This document shows, piece after piece, positions 16,182 to 24,560 of a DNA stretch of 44,469 bases. Numbering within the stretch: position 1 is the first letter of the stretch; each line of letters starts with the position of its first letter. Made by a program: the position numbers and the translations under genes. Below the pieces are notes generated by a model. It did no database searches, was not told where the DNA came from, and saw only the letters and a program-made list of their open reading frames with translations. Origin of the DNA: Gammaproteobacteria bacterium (GTDB taxonomy: Bacteria > Pseudomonadota > Gammaproteobacteria > Xanthomonadales > Rhodanobacteraceae); assembly GCA_004295005.1 (NCBI GenBank), contig SHNG01000128.1, positions 1 to 44,469 of the forward strand, given 5' to 3'.

Positions 16182-16790
16182 TTGAACATCAGTGCGACGC
16201 TCGTCATCATCGCCATCACCTGCGTGGTGTCCTTCATGGCGTTCGGCAACCGCAAGTTGCTCGATGATCTGATCCTGTGGCCGCCTGCGATCAGTCGAGG
16301 CAAGCAGTACTACCGGCTGGTGAGCTACGGCTTCATCCATGCAGACGGCACCCACCTGCTGTTCAACATGTTCACCCTGTACTTCTTCGGGACGTTCAGC
16401 GAGCGCTTCGTCTCCGAGTACATCGGCACGCTTGGCTATGTCGGGTTCTATCTCTCGGCGATCGTGGTCTCGATTCTGCCCACCTATCTGAGGAACGCGC
16501 ACAATCCGGCCTATCGCAGCCTCGGTGCCTCCGGTGCGGTTTCCGCCGTGTTGTTTGCCTTCGTGTTGATGCAGCCGTGGTCGACCATCCTGATCTTCTT
16601 CATTCCCTGTCCGGCCATCGTCTATGCGGTGGTCTACGTCGGCTATTCGATTTACATGGATCGCAAGGGCACCGACAACATCAATCACAGCGCCCACCTG
16701 TGGGGCGCGGCCTACGGCGTGCTGTTCATGCTGGCGATGGAGCCGCGCCTGTTTGGCGTATTCATCTACCAGTTGCTGAGACTCGGGTAA
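16182..16790 (+). CDS. Rhomboid-family intramembrane serine protease
   Basis: A polytopic inner-membrane protein of the rhomboid family, which cleaves single-pass membrane proteins inside the bilayer. It has about six hydrophobic segments. HADGTHLLFNMFTLYFFG carries the HxxxN-type oxyanion residues. The nucleophile is Ser117 in SLGASGAVSAVLF (GxSG motif), and the partner is His172 in NHSAHLWGAAYG, counting from the start used. I prefer the TTG at 16182 because AGGAG lies 5 nt upstream and the protein then starts at its first membrane segment. An in-frame ATG at 16140 would add 14 residues but has a weak ribosome site. It is a stand-alone gene, with divergent and convergent neighbours. Substrates cannot be told from context. 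Confidence 0.9.
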   Translation: MNISATLVIIAITCVVSFMAFGNRKLLDDLILWPPAISRGKQYYRLVSYGFIHADGTHLLFNMFTLYFFGTFSERFVSEYIGTLGYVGFYLSAIVVSILPTYLRNAHNPAYRSLGASGAVSAVLFAFVLMQPWSTILIFFIPCPAIVYAVVYVGYSIYMDRKGTDNINHSAHLWGAAYGVLFMLAMEPRLFGVFIYQLLRLG

Positions 16791-16797
16791 GTCCGAG

Positions 16798-17307
16798 TCA
16801 GGGGCGTGGTTCGTAACCGCTGGCAAAGATGAAATCGGTCGGATCGCGCGGCGCACCGAGCATGATCCAGTCGAAAATCAGGGCCTGCTCGGCAAGCGGA
16901 AGCGGTGGACGCATGCGTGGCATGCGCATGCCCGCACCCGGCGTTTCGCAATTGATTTTCTCGAACAGGACGCTGTCCAGCGGTTGACCGGGAACCACCA
17001 GAAACCGGCCAGGCTGCTCGTTGGATGGTCCATTGACGAGATTGTCCCAGGAAAACTCGGGGTCAAGATCGAGATCACCCGACGGATTTCCGCCATGATC
17101 GACATGGCAATTGGAGCAGCGCGTGTTGAACACACTCTGGATATCGATGGCGTAATTGATGTTCCAGGTGATCGGAATGCTGGCGATGCTGTCGCAGCCG
17201 CTGGCGGCATGTGCTGATGGCATCAGCAGGGCCAATGCCAGCAAGAGAACCGCACACGAGCCCGTCCTTGCACGGCCGCGAGACAACAACGATGCGAGTC
17301 CGCTCAT
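16798..17307 (-). CDS. Secreted mono-haem cytochrome c-like protein (CxxCH)
   Basis: A 169-residue exported protein: a signal peptide (hydrophobic core about residues 18-33, ending PSAHAA) is followed by a single CSNCH haem-attachment motif at residues 64-68. The C-terminal half contains MRMPRMRPPLPLAEQ and IFDWIMLGA, resembling the MP...P.L...E....WI..GA block of cytochrome domains that accompany DUF1501/DUF1800 proteins; a Met there could be the second haem ligand. Its ATG shares one base with the stop of the DUF1501 gene (TGATG), so it is translationally coupled to it. A role in electron transfer for the DUF1800/DUF1501 module is inferred. Confidence 0.8.
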   Translation of the reverse strand: MSGLASLLSRGRARTGSCAVLLLALALLMPSAHAASGCDSIASIPITWNINYAIDIQSVFNTRCSNCHVDHGGNPSGDLDLDPEFSWDNLVNGPSNEQPGRFLVVPGQPLDSVLFEKINCETPGAGMRMPRMRPPLPLAEQALIFDWIMLGAPRDPTDFIFASGYEPRP

Positions 17308-18761
17308 CACGCCATGAAGCCGAGATCGTTGGTCGGGAAGTTCGGCAGGTTCGGGAAGATCGTGTTGAGGTCGGCACTGTTGGTGATGCCCATCCACCGA
17401 GCCAGCGTCGCCGCCATCTGGTCCACGCTGGTGGAAGGAATGAACTGGCCGCGACTGAGGCTGACCGGTCCATCCAGATGCTGATCCGGGAAGGTGCCAT
17501 ACAACTGCCCACCCTGGACCGCGCCTCCGAGCACCATGTTGACCGCGCCCCAGGCGTGATCGGAACCGTTGCCGTTGGTGGAAAGGGTGCGCGCGAACTC
17601 GCTCATGGTGAAGGTGGTCACTTCCGACTGCGCGCCCATTTCGCCAAGGGCAAGCCAGAACGCGCCCAGTGCTTGCGAGACGCGTGTCAGAAGCGCGGCA
17701 TGCCCCGAGTTGCCCGTGCTCATCAGTCCGTCATGCAGATCGAAGCCGCCCAGGCGCACGTAATAGATCTGCCGCGAGTGCTGGATATTGAAATTGGTTG
17801 CACGCGAGAGCTTGATCATGCGCGCAACCATCTTGAGCTGGTTGGACAGGGATTCGTCGGGGAAATTGGTTGCGAAGGTGTCCGCAGCCGCGATGCCGCC
17901 GGTGGCCAGCCCGGAATTGAGCAGGGTGTACAGATCACGCGAGCGTTGCAGGATGTCCCGATACTCGGACTGGTAAGGCGAGGTGTAGGTGGCGTCCAGC
18001 ATCTGTTGCAGGGCAGTCGCCCGTTGGAAGCTGGCTCCGGTGGTGCCCGTGCCGGAATTGTTGGTCACACCGCTGGATGACATCTGGTAGGGGAAGGTCA
18101 ACTCGCCGACCTCGAAGCGGTTGCCGCCGCCGATCGAAATGCAAGGGGACAACAACTGGTTGAGGTTGCCGGTGCGTACCTGATCGGCAACCAGTCCACC
18201 CCAGCCCTGCACGGAATTGGAGGTTCGCGCGATGTGCCAGAGATTTTCCTGGTCGCTGTGCGAGTACAGCTGCGGTGGGCGATTGGCGGTGTTGGCGTAT
18301 TCGGCTTTGGTGATCGGACGGATCAGGGTGCCGATATTGGAAATCAGGGCGAGCTTGCCCTGGTTGTAGAGCGAACGCAGCCCGGGCTGGCTGGGGCCGG
18401 TCCGGTCAACTGTACTTGGGTGCAGCGCGTAGCTGCCACTGGCATCGCTGATCTGGGTAGCGGCAAGGGAACTGCGCGGAATGGCGAGGCCGGACGGGTT
18501 GCTGGTGGCGTTGTATTCGCCGCTGCGTGCGTCCTTGTAGACGTCGTAACGGGTCTGGTCGTAGGGAATCAGCAGATTCCAGGCATCGTTGCCGCCGGCG
18601 AGATAGATGCAGACCAACGCCTTGTAGCCGGGCACGGTGGTTTGCGCCAGTGCGTTGCCGATCAAATTGAGCTGGGGGAACAGACTGGAGGCACTACCCG
18701 CGCAGAGTGCACAGGACAACTGCTTCAGAAACCGCCGGCGTGAATCGGGATGCTTGCTCAT
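17307..18761 (-). CDS. DUF1501 family protein, Tat-exported
   Basis: A 484-residue member of the DUF1501 family, whose fold resembles alkaline phosphatase/sulfatases; the biochemical role is not established. The N terminus carries a twin-arginine signal (SRRRFLKQLSCALCAG), so export in folded form is expected. Family blocks are ALVCIYLAGGNDAWNLLIPYD, QLYSHSDQENLW, YYVRLGGFDLHDGLMSTGNS, TMSEFARTLSTNGNGSDHAW and GGAVQGGQLYGTFP; the Asp/His clusters are candidate metal ligands. It lies 11 bp after the DUF1800 gene, the usual partner, and is coupled to the downstream CxxCH gene. The three are likely one operon. Confidence 0.92.
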   Translation of the reverse strand: MSKHPDSRRRFLKQLSCALCAGSASSLFPQLNLIGNALAQTTVPGYKALVCIYLAGGNDAWNLLIPYDQTRYDVYKDARSGEYNATSNPSGLAIPRSSLAATQISDASGSYALHPSTVDRTGPSQPGLRSLYNQGKLALISNIGTLIRPITKAEYANTANRPPQLYSHSDQENLWHIARTSNSVQGWGGLVADQVRTGNLNQLLSPCISIGGGNRFEVGELTFPYQMSSSGVTNNSGTGTTGASFQRATALQQMLDATYTSPYQSEYRDILQRSRDLYTLLNSGLATGGIAAADTFATNFPDESLSNQLKMVARMIKLSRATNFNIQHSRQIYYVRLGGFDLHDGLMSTGNSGHAALLTRVSQALGAFWLALGEMGAQSEVTTFTMSEFARTLSTNGNGSDHAWGAVNMVLGGAVQGGQLYGTFPDQHLDGPVSLSRGQFIPSTSVDQMAATLARWMGITNSADLNTIFPNLPNFPTNDLGFMA

Positions 18762-18772
18762 GGGTGCTCTCC

Positions 18773-20449
18773 TCAGCGCTGCACGGCGTATTCGGGCGAA
18801 AGCGCCACGAGGTAGATGATCGACAGGGCGCGTTCGTTGGCCGACACGTTGCCATCCATGAAGGTGAGGGCATTGATCAGCGCGGTGCGCGTTGTCGCCG
18901 ACATGCTTCCATAGAGCATGCGCCGGTTGACCTCATCGACCATCGCCGCGTAGTTGCTTCCCAGCGAGGTCAGCGGGGAAAGGTTGAGCAGCGGGCGGGT
19001 GGTCGGCGGATTGGACATTCCGACATAGCTGCTGAAGCTGTAGGTATACAGGCTGTTGCCGGTCAGCGTGATGGTGGTTTCGTTGAGGGTCTGGAACTCC
19101 GGCGAATACAGTCCGGCATCGGCAATTTGGCCCGGCTGCTGGAAGTCGGGTTCGAAGAAGTTGAACACCGACTCCGCACCCAGCGGACGCTGGCCATAGG
19201 TTCCGCTCGGATTGGTCATGCCCATGGGGACGTTGCCATAGACATCCGCAGCCGGCATTTGCGCATCCCAGGCGCGCCACATGGCGGTGAGCTTGAGAAG
19301 GGGCTCGCGTGGCTTGCCGCTGGTGGCGGTTGGCGCACCGCGCGCCTCCGGGTCCATCAACACCTGGCGGACCACGGCACTGATGTCACCGCGCTCACCC
19401 CAACCATTGTCGACGAATTTTTCGGCCACACGCTGGATGTAGGCGGGTGAGGGCGAACTGGACGTGAAGCGCTGGATCAACTGACGCGAGATGAAGGGGG
19501 CAATGTTGGCGTGTGCGAACAACAGGTCGACGCCATCATCCACGTCGGTCGCGCAACTCTGGCCGGCGGGAATGACCGTATCGCCGACCAGGATCTTCTG
19601 GGTGGTGTCATGCTCGGACGCGATGCAGGTCATGCGCAGGTAGGTGTTGGTACCGTTGCTGATCGTGGTGGCGTTGTTGTAGTTGAACCCGGTGAAGACC
19701 TTGGCGTAGTTGGTGACCGTGTTCTGGTTGTAGGTCGGAATCGTCTGGCCGTTGTCCAGCAGCGGGGAGAAATCGAGATTGCGTTCGATCAGGCCGATGG
19801 TGAAGAGCTGCATGATCTCGCGAGCGTAATTCTCGTCCGGCTGGCGCAAGCCATCCGCCGATGCCTTGCGGTTGCGGAAGTGACTGAGATATTTGCCCAT
19901 GGACGGGTTCCAGGTGACCTCGTCCAGCAGCTCGCGGTAGTTGCCAAATGCATTGCGAGCGAGGATGTCCCAGTACTCGCTGACCTGAATCGGCTCACCG
20001 CTGAGGGTGCCGTTGCGGTCGGAGATGACCAGGATCTGGCTGAGTGCGTAGGCAACCCGTTGGCGCAATTGATCGCTGCCGATGGCGGCGGTATGGAACC
20101 AGCGATCAAGCCGCTGGTTGTGGCTGACGCCGGATTCGCCGGCCGCCTCGCGGTTTTCATCAACGAGTTCCATGAATGGCCGCACGGCCGTGTTCGGCTT
20201 GTTGAACTCCTGACGAAACCACTCCGAATAGCCGATGGCACGCAGTCGCGCCACTTCGGCAAGCGTGGGCCCAAAGGTTGCCTGGGTCAGGAAGCGTGCC
20301 GCTTCCGCGTCGCTCTGCGGCAGGTCGGTCGGCGATTCGAAGCCGCTGTCGAAGATGGGTTCGTGCAGCAGGGCATGGGCATTCGGCGCACCGGCCCATA
20401 TCAGGCAGGCCAACAGGCCCGTGCAGATTCTTCGTTTCATGAGCGTCAT
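18773..20449 (-). CDS. DUF1800 family protein, secreted
   Basis: A 558-residue DUF1800 protein, of a family found beside DUF1501 across many bacteria and of unknown function. A signal peptide covers about residues 1-26 (MKRRICTGLLACLIWAGAPN core). The family blocks ARFLTQATFGPT, YALSQILVISD, YWDILARNAFGNYRELLDEVTWNPSMG and DENYAREIMQLFTIG are present, as are the C-terminal RPLGAESVFNFFEPDFQQPG and VNRRMLYGSMS. I start at ATG 20449; an ATG 9 nt later (20440) is equally possible. Cysteines in MTCIASEH and GQSCATDVDDG may form a disulphide. It is the first gene of the DUF1800-DUF1501-CxxCH operon and is divergent from the sensor kinase gene. Confidence 0.92.
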   Translation of the reverse strand: MTLMKRRICTGLLACLIWAGAPNAHALLHEPIFDSGFESPTDLPQSDAEAARFLTQATFGPTLAEVARLRAIGYSEWFRQEFNKPNTAVRPFMELVDENREAAGESGVSHNQRLDRWFHTAAIGSDQLRQRVAYALSQILVISDRNGTLSGEPIQVSEYWDILARNAFGNYRELLDEVTWNPSMGKYLSHFRNRKASADGLRQPDENYAREIMQLFTIGLIERNLDFSPLLDNGQTIPTYNQNTVTNYAKVFTGFNYNNATTISNGTNTYLRMTCIASEHDTTQKILVGDTVIPAGQSCATDVDDGVDLLFAHANIAPFISRQLIQRFTSSSPSPAYIQRVAEKFVDNGWGERGDISAVVRQVLMDPEARGAPTATSGKPREPLLKLTAMWRAWDAQMPAADVYGNVPMGMTNPSGTYGQRPLGAESVFNFFEPDFQQPGQIADAGLYSPEFQTLNETTITLTGNSLYTYSFSSYVGMSNPPTTRPLLNLSPLTSLGSNYAAMVDEVNRRMLYGSMSATTRTALINALTFMDGNVSANERALSIIYLVALSPEYAVQR

Positions 20450-20649
20450 CCCGGCAGAGAAGCGGAGAATAGGCCGAATGTACGGGCAGGGAGCGTGAAG
20501 CCGGTCAAGGGATTGGCAGCACTCGTCCGGGCGGTCATTGCAGCAGACAGGCGGCGTCTGCAAGAGAAACGCAGGGAACGGGTGTCATCATGGACCAGGT
20601 TTTCCCGGAGCTTGTCCGCTGCCCACTCTGGGGCTAGCCTTCCACCATC

Positions 20650-23600
20650 ATGCACGGCGCGCGCATCGATTCCAGGGGATGGCCTGCCATGGCCGCACGG
20701 TGGGTCGGGCGATGGCTGCCGTTTGCACTGATCGCATGGAGCCAGGTATTGCTGGCGGGCAATGTTCCGGGCACGGACAACATCCATTTCCGCACCTTCG
20801 GGCCGGCGCAAGGCATGTCGCATTCCACGGTCCTGGCCATGGCTCAGGACAGCACCGGATTTCTTTGGATCGGCACCCAGGACGGCCTCAATCGCTTCGA
20901 TGGTTCGGAGTTTCGCGTCTACAAGGCCGACCGTGACGACCCTTGGTCCCTTACTCAGAATTATGTCCTGGCTCTGGCCAGCGACAGTGATGGATCGCTT
21001 TGGGTTGGGACCCGCAATTCGGGACTGAACCGTTACGACCCGTTGCTGGACCGATTCGAAAACATCGGTCTGGGTACCACCCACGACGAGGAAAAGGCCA
21101 GCGATCGCATTTCCGCCATGATGCTCGACAAGGACCACCGGCTTTGGGTCGCCAATGCCAGTGGACGCATGCTCTGGCTTGACCGGGCAACCAGCACCTT
21201 GCTGCCCGCTCCGATGGCCATGTCCGATGCACTACGCTCCGTCCGTTGCATGATGCAAAGTCGGGATGGGCGTGTCTGGCTGGGTACGCGAGATGGACTC
21301 TGGCGGGTGGATGCCGATGGCCAGGGATTGCGCGAGATGCGCGCATCTTCTTCCGACTCCCTCAACGTGTTTGCGCTGGCGCAGACCTCCGATGGCCGGA
21401 TCTGGGTGGGAACCGATGCCGATGGTCTGTATGCCATGGACCCGGATGGCATGCAGATCCAGCACTACTCGCGGGGAAGCCCACTGGACGGTACGGTCCT
21501 GCACGATCAGGCGGTGCGCGCCCTGCTTGCGGATGTGGATGGATCCTTGTGGATTGCCGGAGAAAACAGCGGCTTGGCGCGATTGCAACCGGCTTCGGGA
21601 ATCTTTTCCTACTACCAGCACGACCCGTCCCGCGAAACCACCGTTGTCGCCAATCGGCTTTCCATGTTGTTGCATGGGCGGGATGGCTTGCTGTTTGTCG
21701 GGTCGTGGGCCAACGGATTTTCCGTGCACAATCCGAGGACGCGCTCATTCAGCCGCATCGAGAGCGTTCCTGGAAACCCGAAAACCTTGCCGACGCGTCA
21801 GGCTCGCACGGTTTTCGGTGATGCCGATGGAACCCTTTGGGCGGGAATGCTGGAAGGGGGCGGCCTGGTCCATGTGGATCCGGACAAAGGCGTCATTGCC
21901 CGTTTCCGGAACGACCCCGCCCGCGAGGACTCACTCTCGCATGATTTTGTCCAGTATGTGACACGAACCCGGGATGGCAGCCTGTGGGTGGCCACCATCG
22001 GTGGCGGCCTCAACCGCATGCTGCCGGGCAGTGAGGGATTCCAACGCTTTCGCCACGATCCGAAGGACCCGACCAGTCTCGCCGATGACGCGATACTCAC
22101 CTTGTACGAGGATCGCGCCGGGACCCTGTGGGTCGGAACACGCGACCACGGTCTGGATGAGCTGTGCTCCGGCTGTTCGAACTTTGTCCACCATCCCTAC
22201 AGCCCGACCAAGGCAGCCAGTGGTCTGGCGCCGGGCAGCGAAGCGATCTGGGCGATCAGTTCCAACTCCAGCGGCGAGCTCTGGCTGGGTTCGCTGATCG
22301 GTGGACTCGACCGCTACACCCTGGCAACAGGCCAGTTCGAGAATTTTCGTTTCAGTCGCAGCGATCCGGCTTCCATTGGCAGTGATTCCATATCAACCTT
22401 CACCGTGGATTCGCGCGGGGAGCTGTGGATCGGCACCCAGGGTGGAGGACTCAGTCACCTGCTGCCGGGCAATGCCAGGCAACCCCGGTTTGAGACATTC
22501 GGATCGAAGGACGGCCTTGCCACGGAGGCCATCGGGGCAATCCTTGAGGATGCCGATGGCAACCTGTGGATCAGCACGACGGTTGGCATCAGCAAACTCG
22601 ATCGTCAACGCCGGACTTTCACCAATTTCGGGCGGTATGACGGCACCCTGGCAACCGGATACTGGGTCAATGGCGGCAGCAGGCTGCCAGGCGGCCGCAT
22701 GGTGTTTTCCGGGCTCGATGGCATCACCATCTTCAATCCCCGGGACGTAAAGGTGCCGCCGCCGCCCAAGGTGGTCGCAACCCGGTTTCTGTTGCAGAAC
22801 GCTCCGGTTGCATTGCGCTGGAAGGATCCAAGCTCACCCCTCGACAGCAGGATCTGGGAAGGTGGCCTGGTTGACCTGAACTACAACGATGACAATGTGT
22901 CATTCGAATTTGCCGCACTGGATTTCGTCAATCCAGAATCCATCCGTTACAGCTACCTGCTCGACGGCCACGATTCCAACTGGATCGAAACCCCGGCATC
23001 ACGTCGCATTGCAACCTACACCGACCTGCCCGCCGGGTCGTATCGATTGCGCTTGCGAGCGCGTTACGAGGGCAATGGCGAATTCGGTGAGGAAACCGTA
23101 TTGGATGTTCGCGTGCAGCCTTCTCCGTGGAAGTCGCCGCTTGCGGGCCTGGCCTATCTGGCCGCAGCGATCCTAGTTGCCTTGCTGGTGGGGTGGCGCG
23201 TGCGCGCCGGGTGGCGAAGACGCAATCTGGCTGCGCAGGCGATCCGCGAGAGCGAGGAACGCCTGAAGCTGTCGCTTTGGGGCAGTGGCGGCGAACTGTG
23301 GGATGTCGATACCAGGTCTGGGCGCTTGCACCGGGAAAACAAGTTGCCCTCTCTGGCGGTAACGTCGGAACGGGTGGGAGATCTGATCAGCGACTATCAA
23401 CCCTACATCCACCCGGATGACCTGAGCGCGTTCAAATCGGCGGTTCGCGCACACCTCAAAGGAGAGACGCCCGTATTTGAGTCGAGTTACAGGACCCCGG
23501 ATGCCCAGGGGCATTGGACATGGGTGCTCACCCGCGGTCGCGTGGTGGATAGAAATGCGGAGGGTCGCGCGTTGCGCATGGTCGGGACCACGCATGACAT

Positions 23601-24513
23601 CAGTGCCTTGAAGTCCGCCGAAGCTGCGTTGCGGAAACTGAATGACGAGCTGGAGTCGCGCGTTGATCGCCGTACCGCCGACCTGAGCGTGGCAAATCGT
23701 GAACTCAAGGAAACGCTTGATCGCCTGACCCATACCCAGGGCCAACTCGTCGAAGCCGAACGACTGGCTTCGCTGGGAGGACTGGTTGCCGGTGTTGCGC
23801 ACGAAATCAACACGCCCATTGGCATCAGCGTGACCGCGGCTTCGCACCTGGAGGAAGAGGCGACGCGCATTTCAAGACTCACGCAGAGCGGAGAACTGAA
23901 ACGATCGGACCTGCAGCGCTTTGAACAGGCATCATTGGAGAGTTCCAGGCTGATCCTGCGCAACCTGCAGCGTGCCGCGCAACTGGTGCGGAGTTTCAAG
24001 CAGGTAGCCGTTGACCAGACCGACGAGGCACGACGGGTGGTCGACCTTGAGGTTTGCATCAACGAGATACTGGTAACCCTCGGGCCCGCGTTGAAGAGGA
24101 TTCCACATCAGATCACGGTGCATGCGACGGAACCGGTGGTCTGCAACACCGCGCCCGGGGCCCTGTACCAGGTGATTTCGAACCTGGTGATGAACTCGAT
24201 CATTCACGGATTTGCGGATGGTAGGACGGGCGCAATCGATATTCGGGTGTCGCGTGACGATGAACATGCCGTTATCGAATATCGCGACAACGGGGTTGGC
24301 ATGGACGAGCTGACTTGTTCGCGCATGTTTGATCCATTCTTCACCACCCGCCGTGGTTCAGGCGGTTCGGGGCTTGGCATGCACGTTGTCTACAACCTGG
24401 TCACCAAGGCGCTGGGTGGGACCATCGTGGTCGACAGCGCGCCCGGAAAAGGCATCAATCTCTGCATCCGCTTCAAGGCCCCGAAAGTCGTGGGTACCAC
24501 GAAGACCCCGTAA
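20650..24513 (+). CDS. Beta-propeller (two-component regulator propeller)/Y_Y_Y sensor histidine kinase
   Basis: A 1287-residue membrane sensor. After a signal peptide (about residues 14-37) come repeated strand units such as GFLWIGTQDGLNRFD, GSLWVGTRNSGLNRYD and GTLWVGTRDHGLDEL, forming two periplasmic seven-bladed propellers (about 40-720). A Y_Y_Y domain (about 730-815, DNVSFEFAALDFVNP) and one transmembrane helix (about 830-850) follow. Inside the cell there is a PAS/PAC domain (about 868-985), a coiled coil, and the H-box VAHEINTPIG with phospho-acceptor His1051. The ATPase domain has an N box NLVMNSIIHGF, DNGVGMD from Asp1213, DPFFTT, and GGSGLGM from Gly1238. There is no receiver or AraC domain, unlike Bacteroidetes hybrids. 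ATG 20689 is an alternative start with a better ribosome site. It converges on the next gene, its probable partner. Confidence 0.94.
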   Translation: MHGARIDSRGWPAMAARWVGRWLPFALIAWSQVLLAGNVPGTDNIHFRTFGPAQGMSHSTVLAMAQDSTGFLWIGTQDGLNRFDGSEFRVYKADRDDPWSLTQNYVLALASDSDGSLWVGTRNSGLNRYDPLLDRFENIGLGTTHDEEKASDRISAMMLDKDHRLWVANASGRMLWLDRATSTLLPAPMAMSDALRSVRCMMQSRDGRVWLGTRDGLWRVDADGQGLREMRASSSDSLNVFALAQTSDGRIWVGTDADGLYAMDPDGMQIQHYSRGSPLDGTVLHDQAVRALLADVDGSLWIAGENSGLARLQPASGIFSYYQHDPSRETTVVANRLSMLLHGRDGLLFVGSWANGFSVHNPRTRSFSRIESVPGNPKTLPTRQARTVFGDADGTLWAGMLEGGGLVHVDPDKGVIARFRNDPAREDSLSHDFVQYVTRTRDGSLWVATIGGGLNRMLPGSEGFQRFRHDPKDPTSLADDAILTLYEDRAGTLWVGTRDHGLDELCSGCSNFVHHPYSPTKAASGLAPGSEAIWAISSNSSGELWLGSLIGGLDRYTLATGQFENFRFSRSDPASIGSDSISTFTVDSRGELWIGTQGGGLSHLLPGNARQPRFETFGSKDGLATEAIGAILEDADGNLWISTTVGISKLDRQRRTFTNFGRYDGTLATGYWVNGGSRLPGGRMVFSGLDGITIFNPRDVKVPPPPKVVATRFLLQNAPVALRWKDPSSPLDSRIWEGGLVDLNYNDDNVSFEFAALDFVNPESIRYSYLLDGHDSNWIETPASRRIATYTDLPAGSYRLRLRARYEGNGEFGEETVLDVRVQPSPWKSPLAGLAYLAAAILVALLVGWRVRAGWRRRNLAAQAIRESEERLKLSLWGSGGELWDVDTRSGRLHRENKLPSLAVTSERVGDLISDYQPYIHPDDLSAFKSAVRAHLKGETPVFESSYRTPDAQGHWTWVLTRGRVVDRNAEGRALRMVGTTHDISALKSAEAALRKLNDELESRVDRRTADLSVANRELKETLDRLTHTQGQLVEAERLASLGGLVAGVAHEINTPIGISVTAASHLEEEATRISRLTQSGELKRSDLQRFEQASLESSRLILRNLQRAAQLVRSFKQVAVDQTDEARRVVDLEVCINEILVTLGPALKRIPHQITVHATEPVVCNTAPGALYQVISNLVMNSIIHGFADGRTGAIDIRVSRDDEHAVIEYRDNGVGMDELTCSRMFDPFFTTRRGSGGSGLGMHVVYNLVTKALGGTIVVDSAPGKGINLCIRFKAPKVVGTTKTP

Positions 24514-24560
24514 CAGGCAGGCGCGAGACCCTGCACTGACCCGGAAAACCCTGGATTGCC

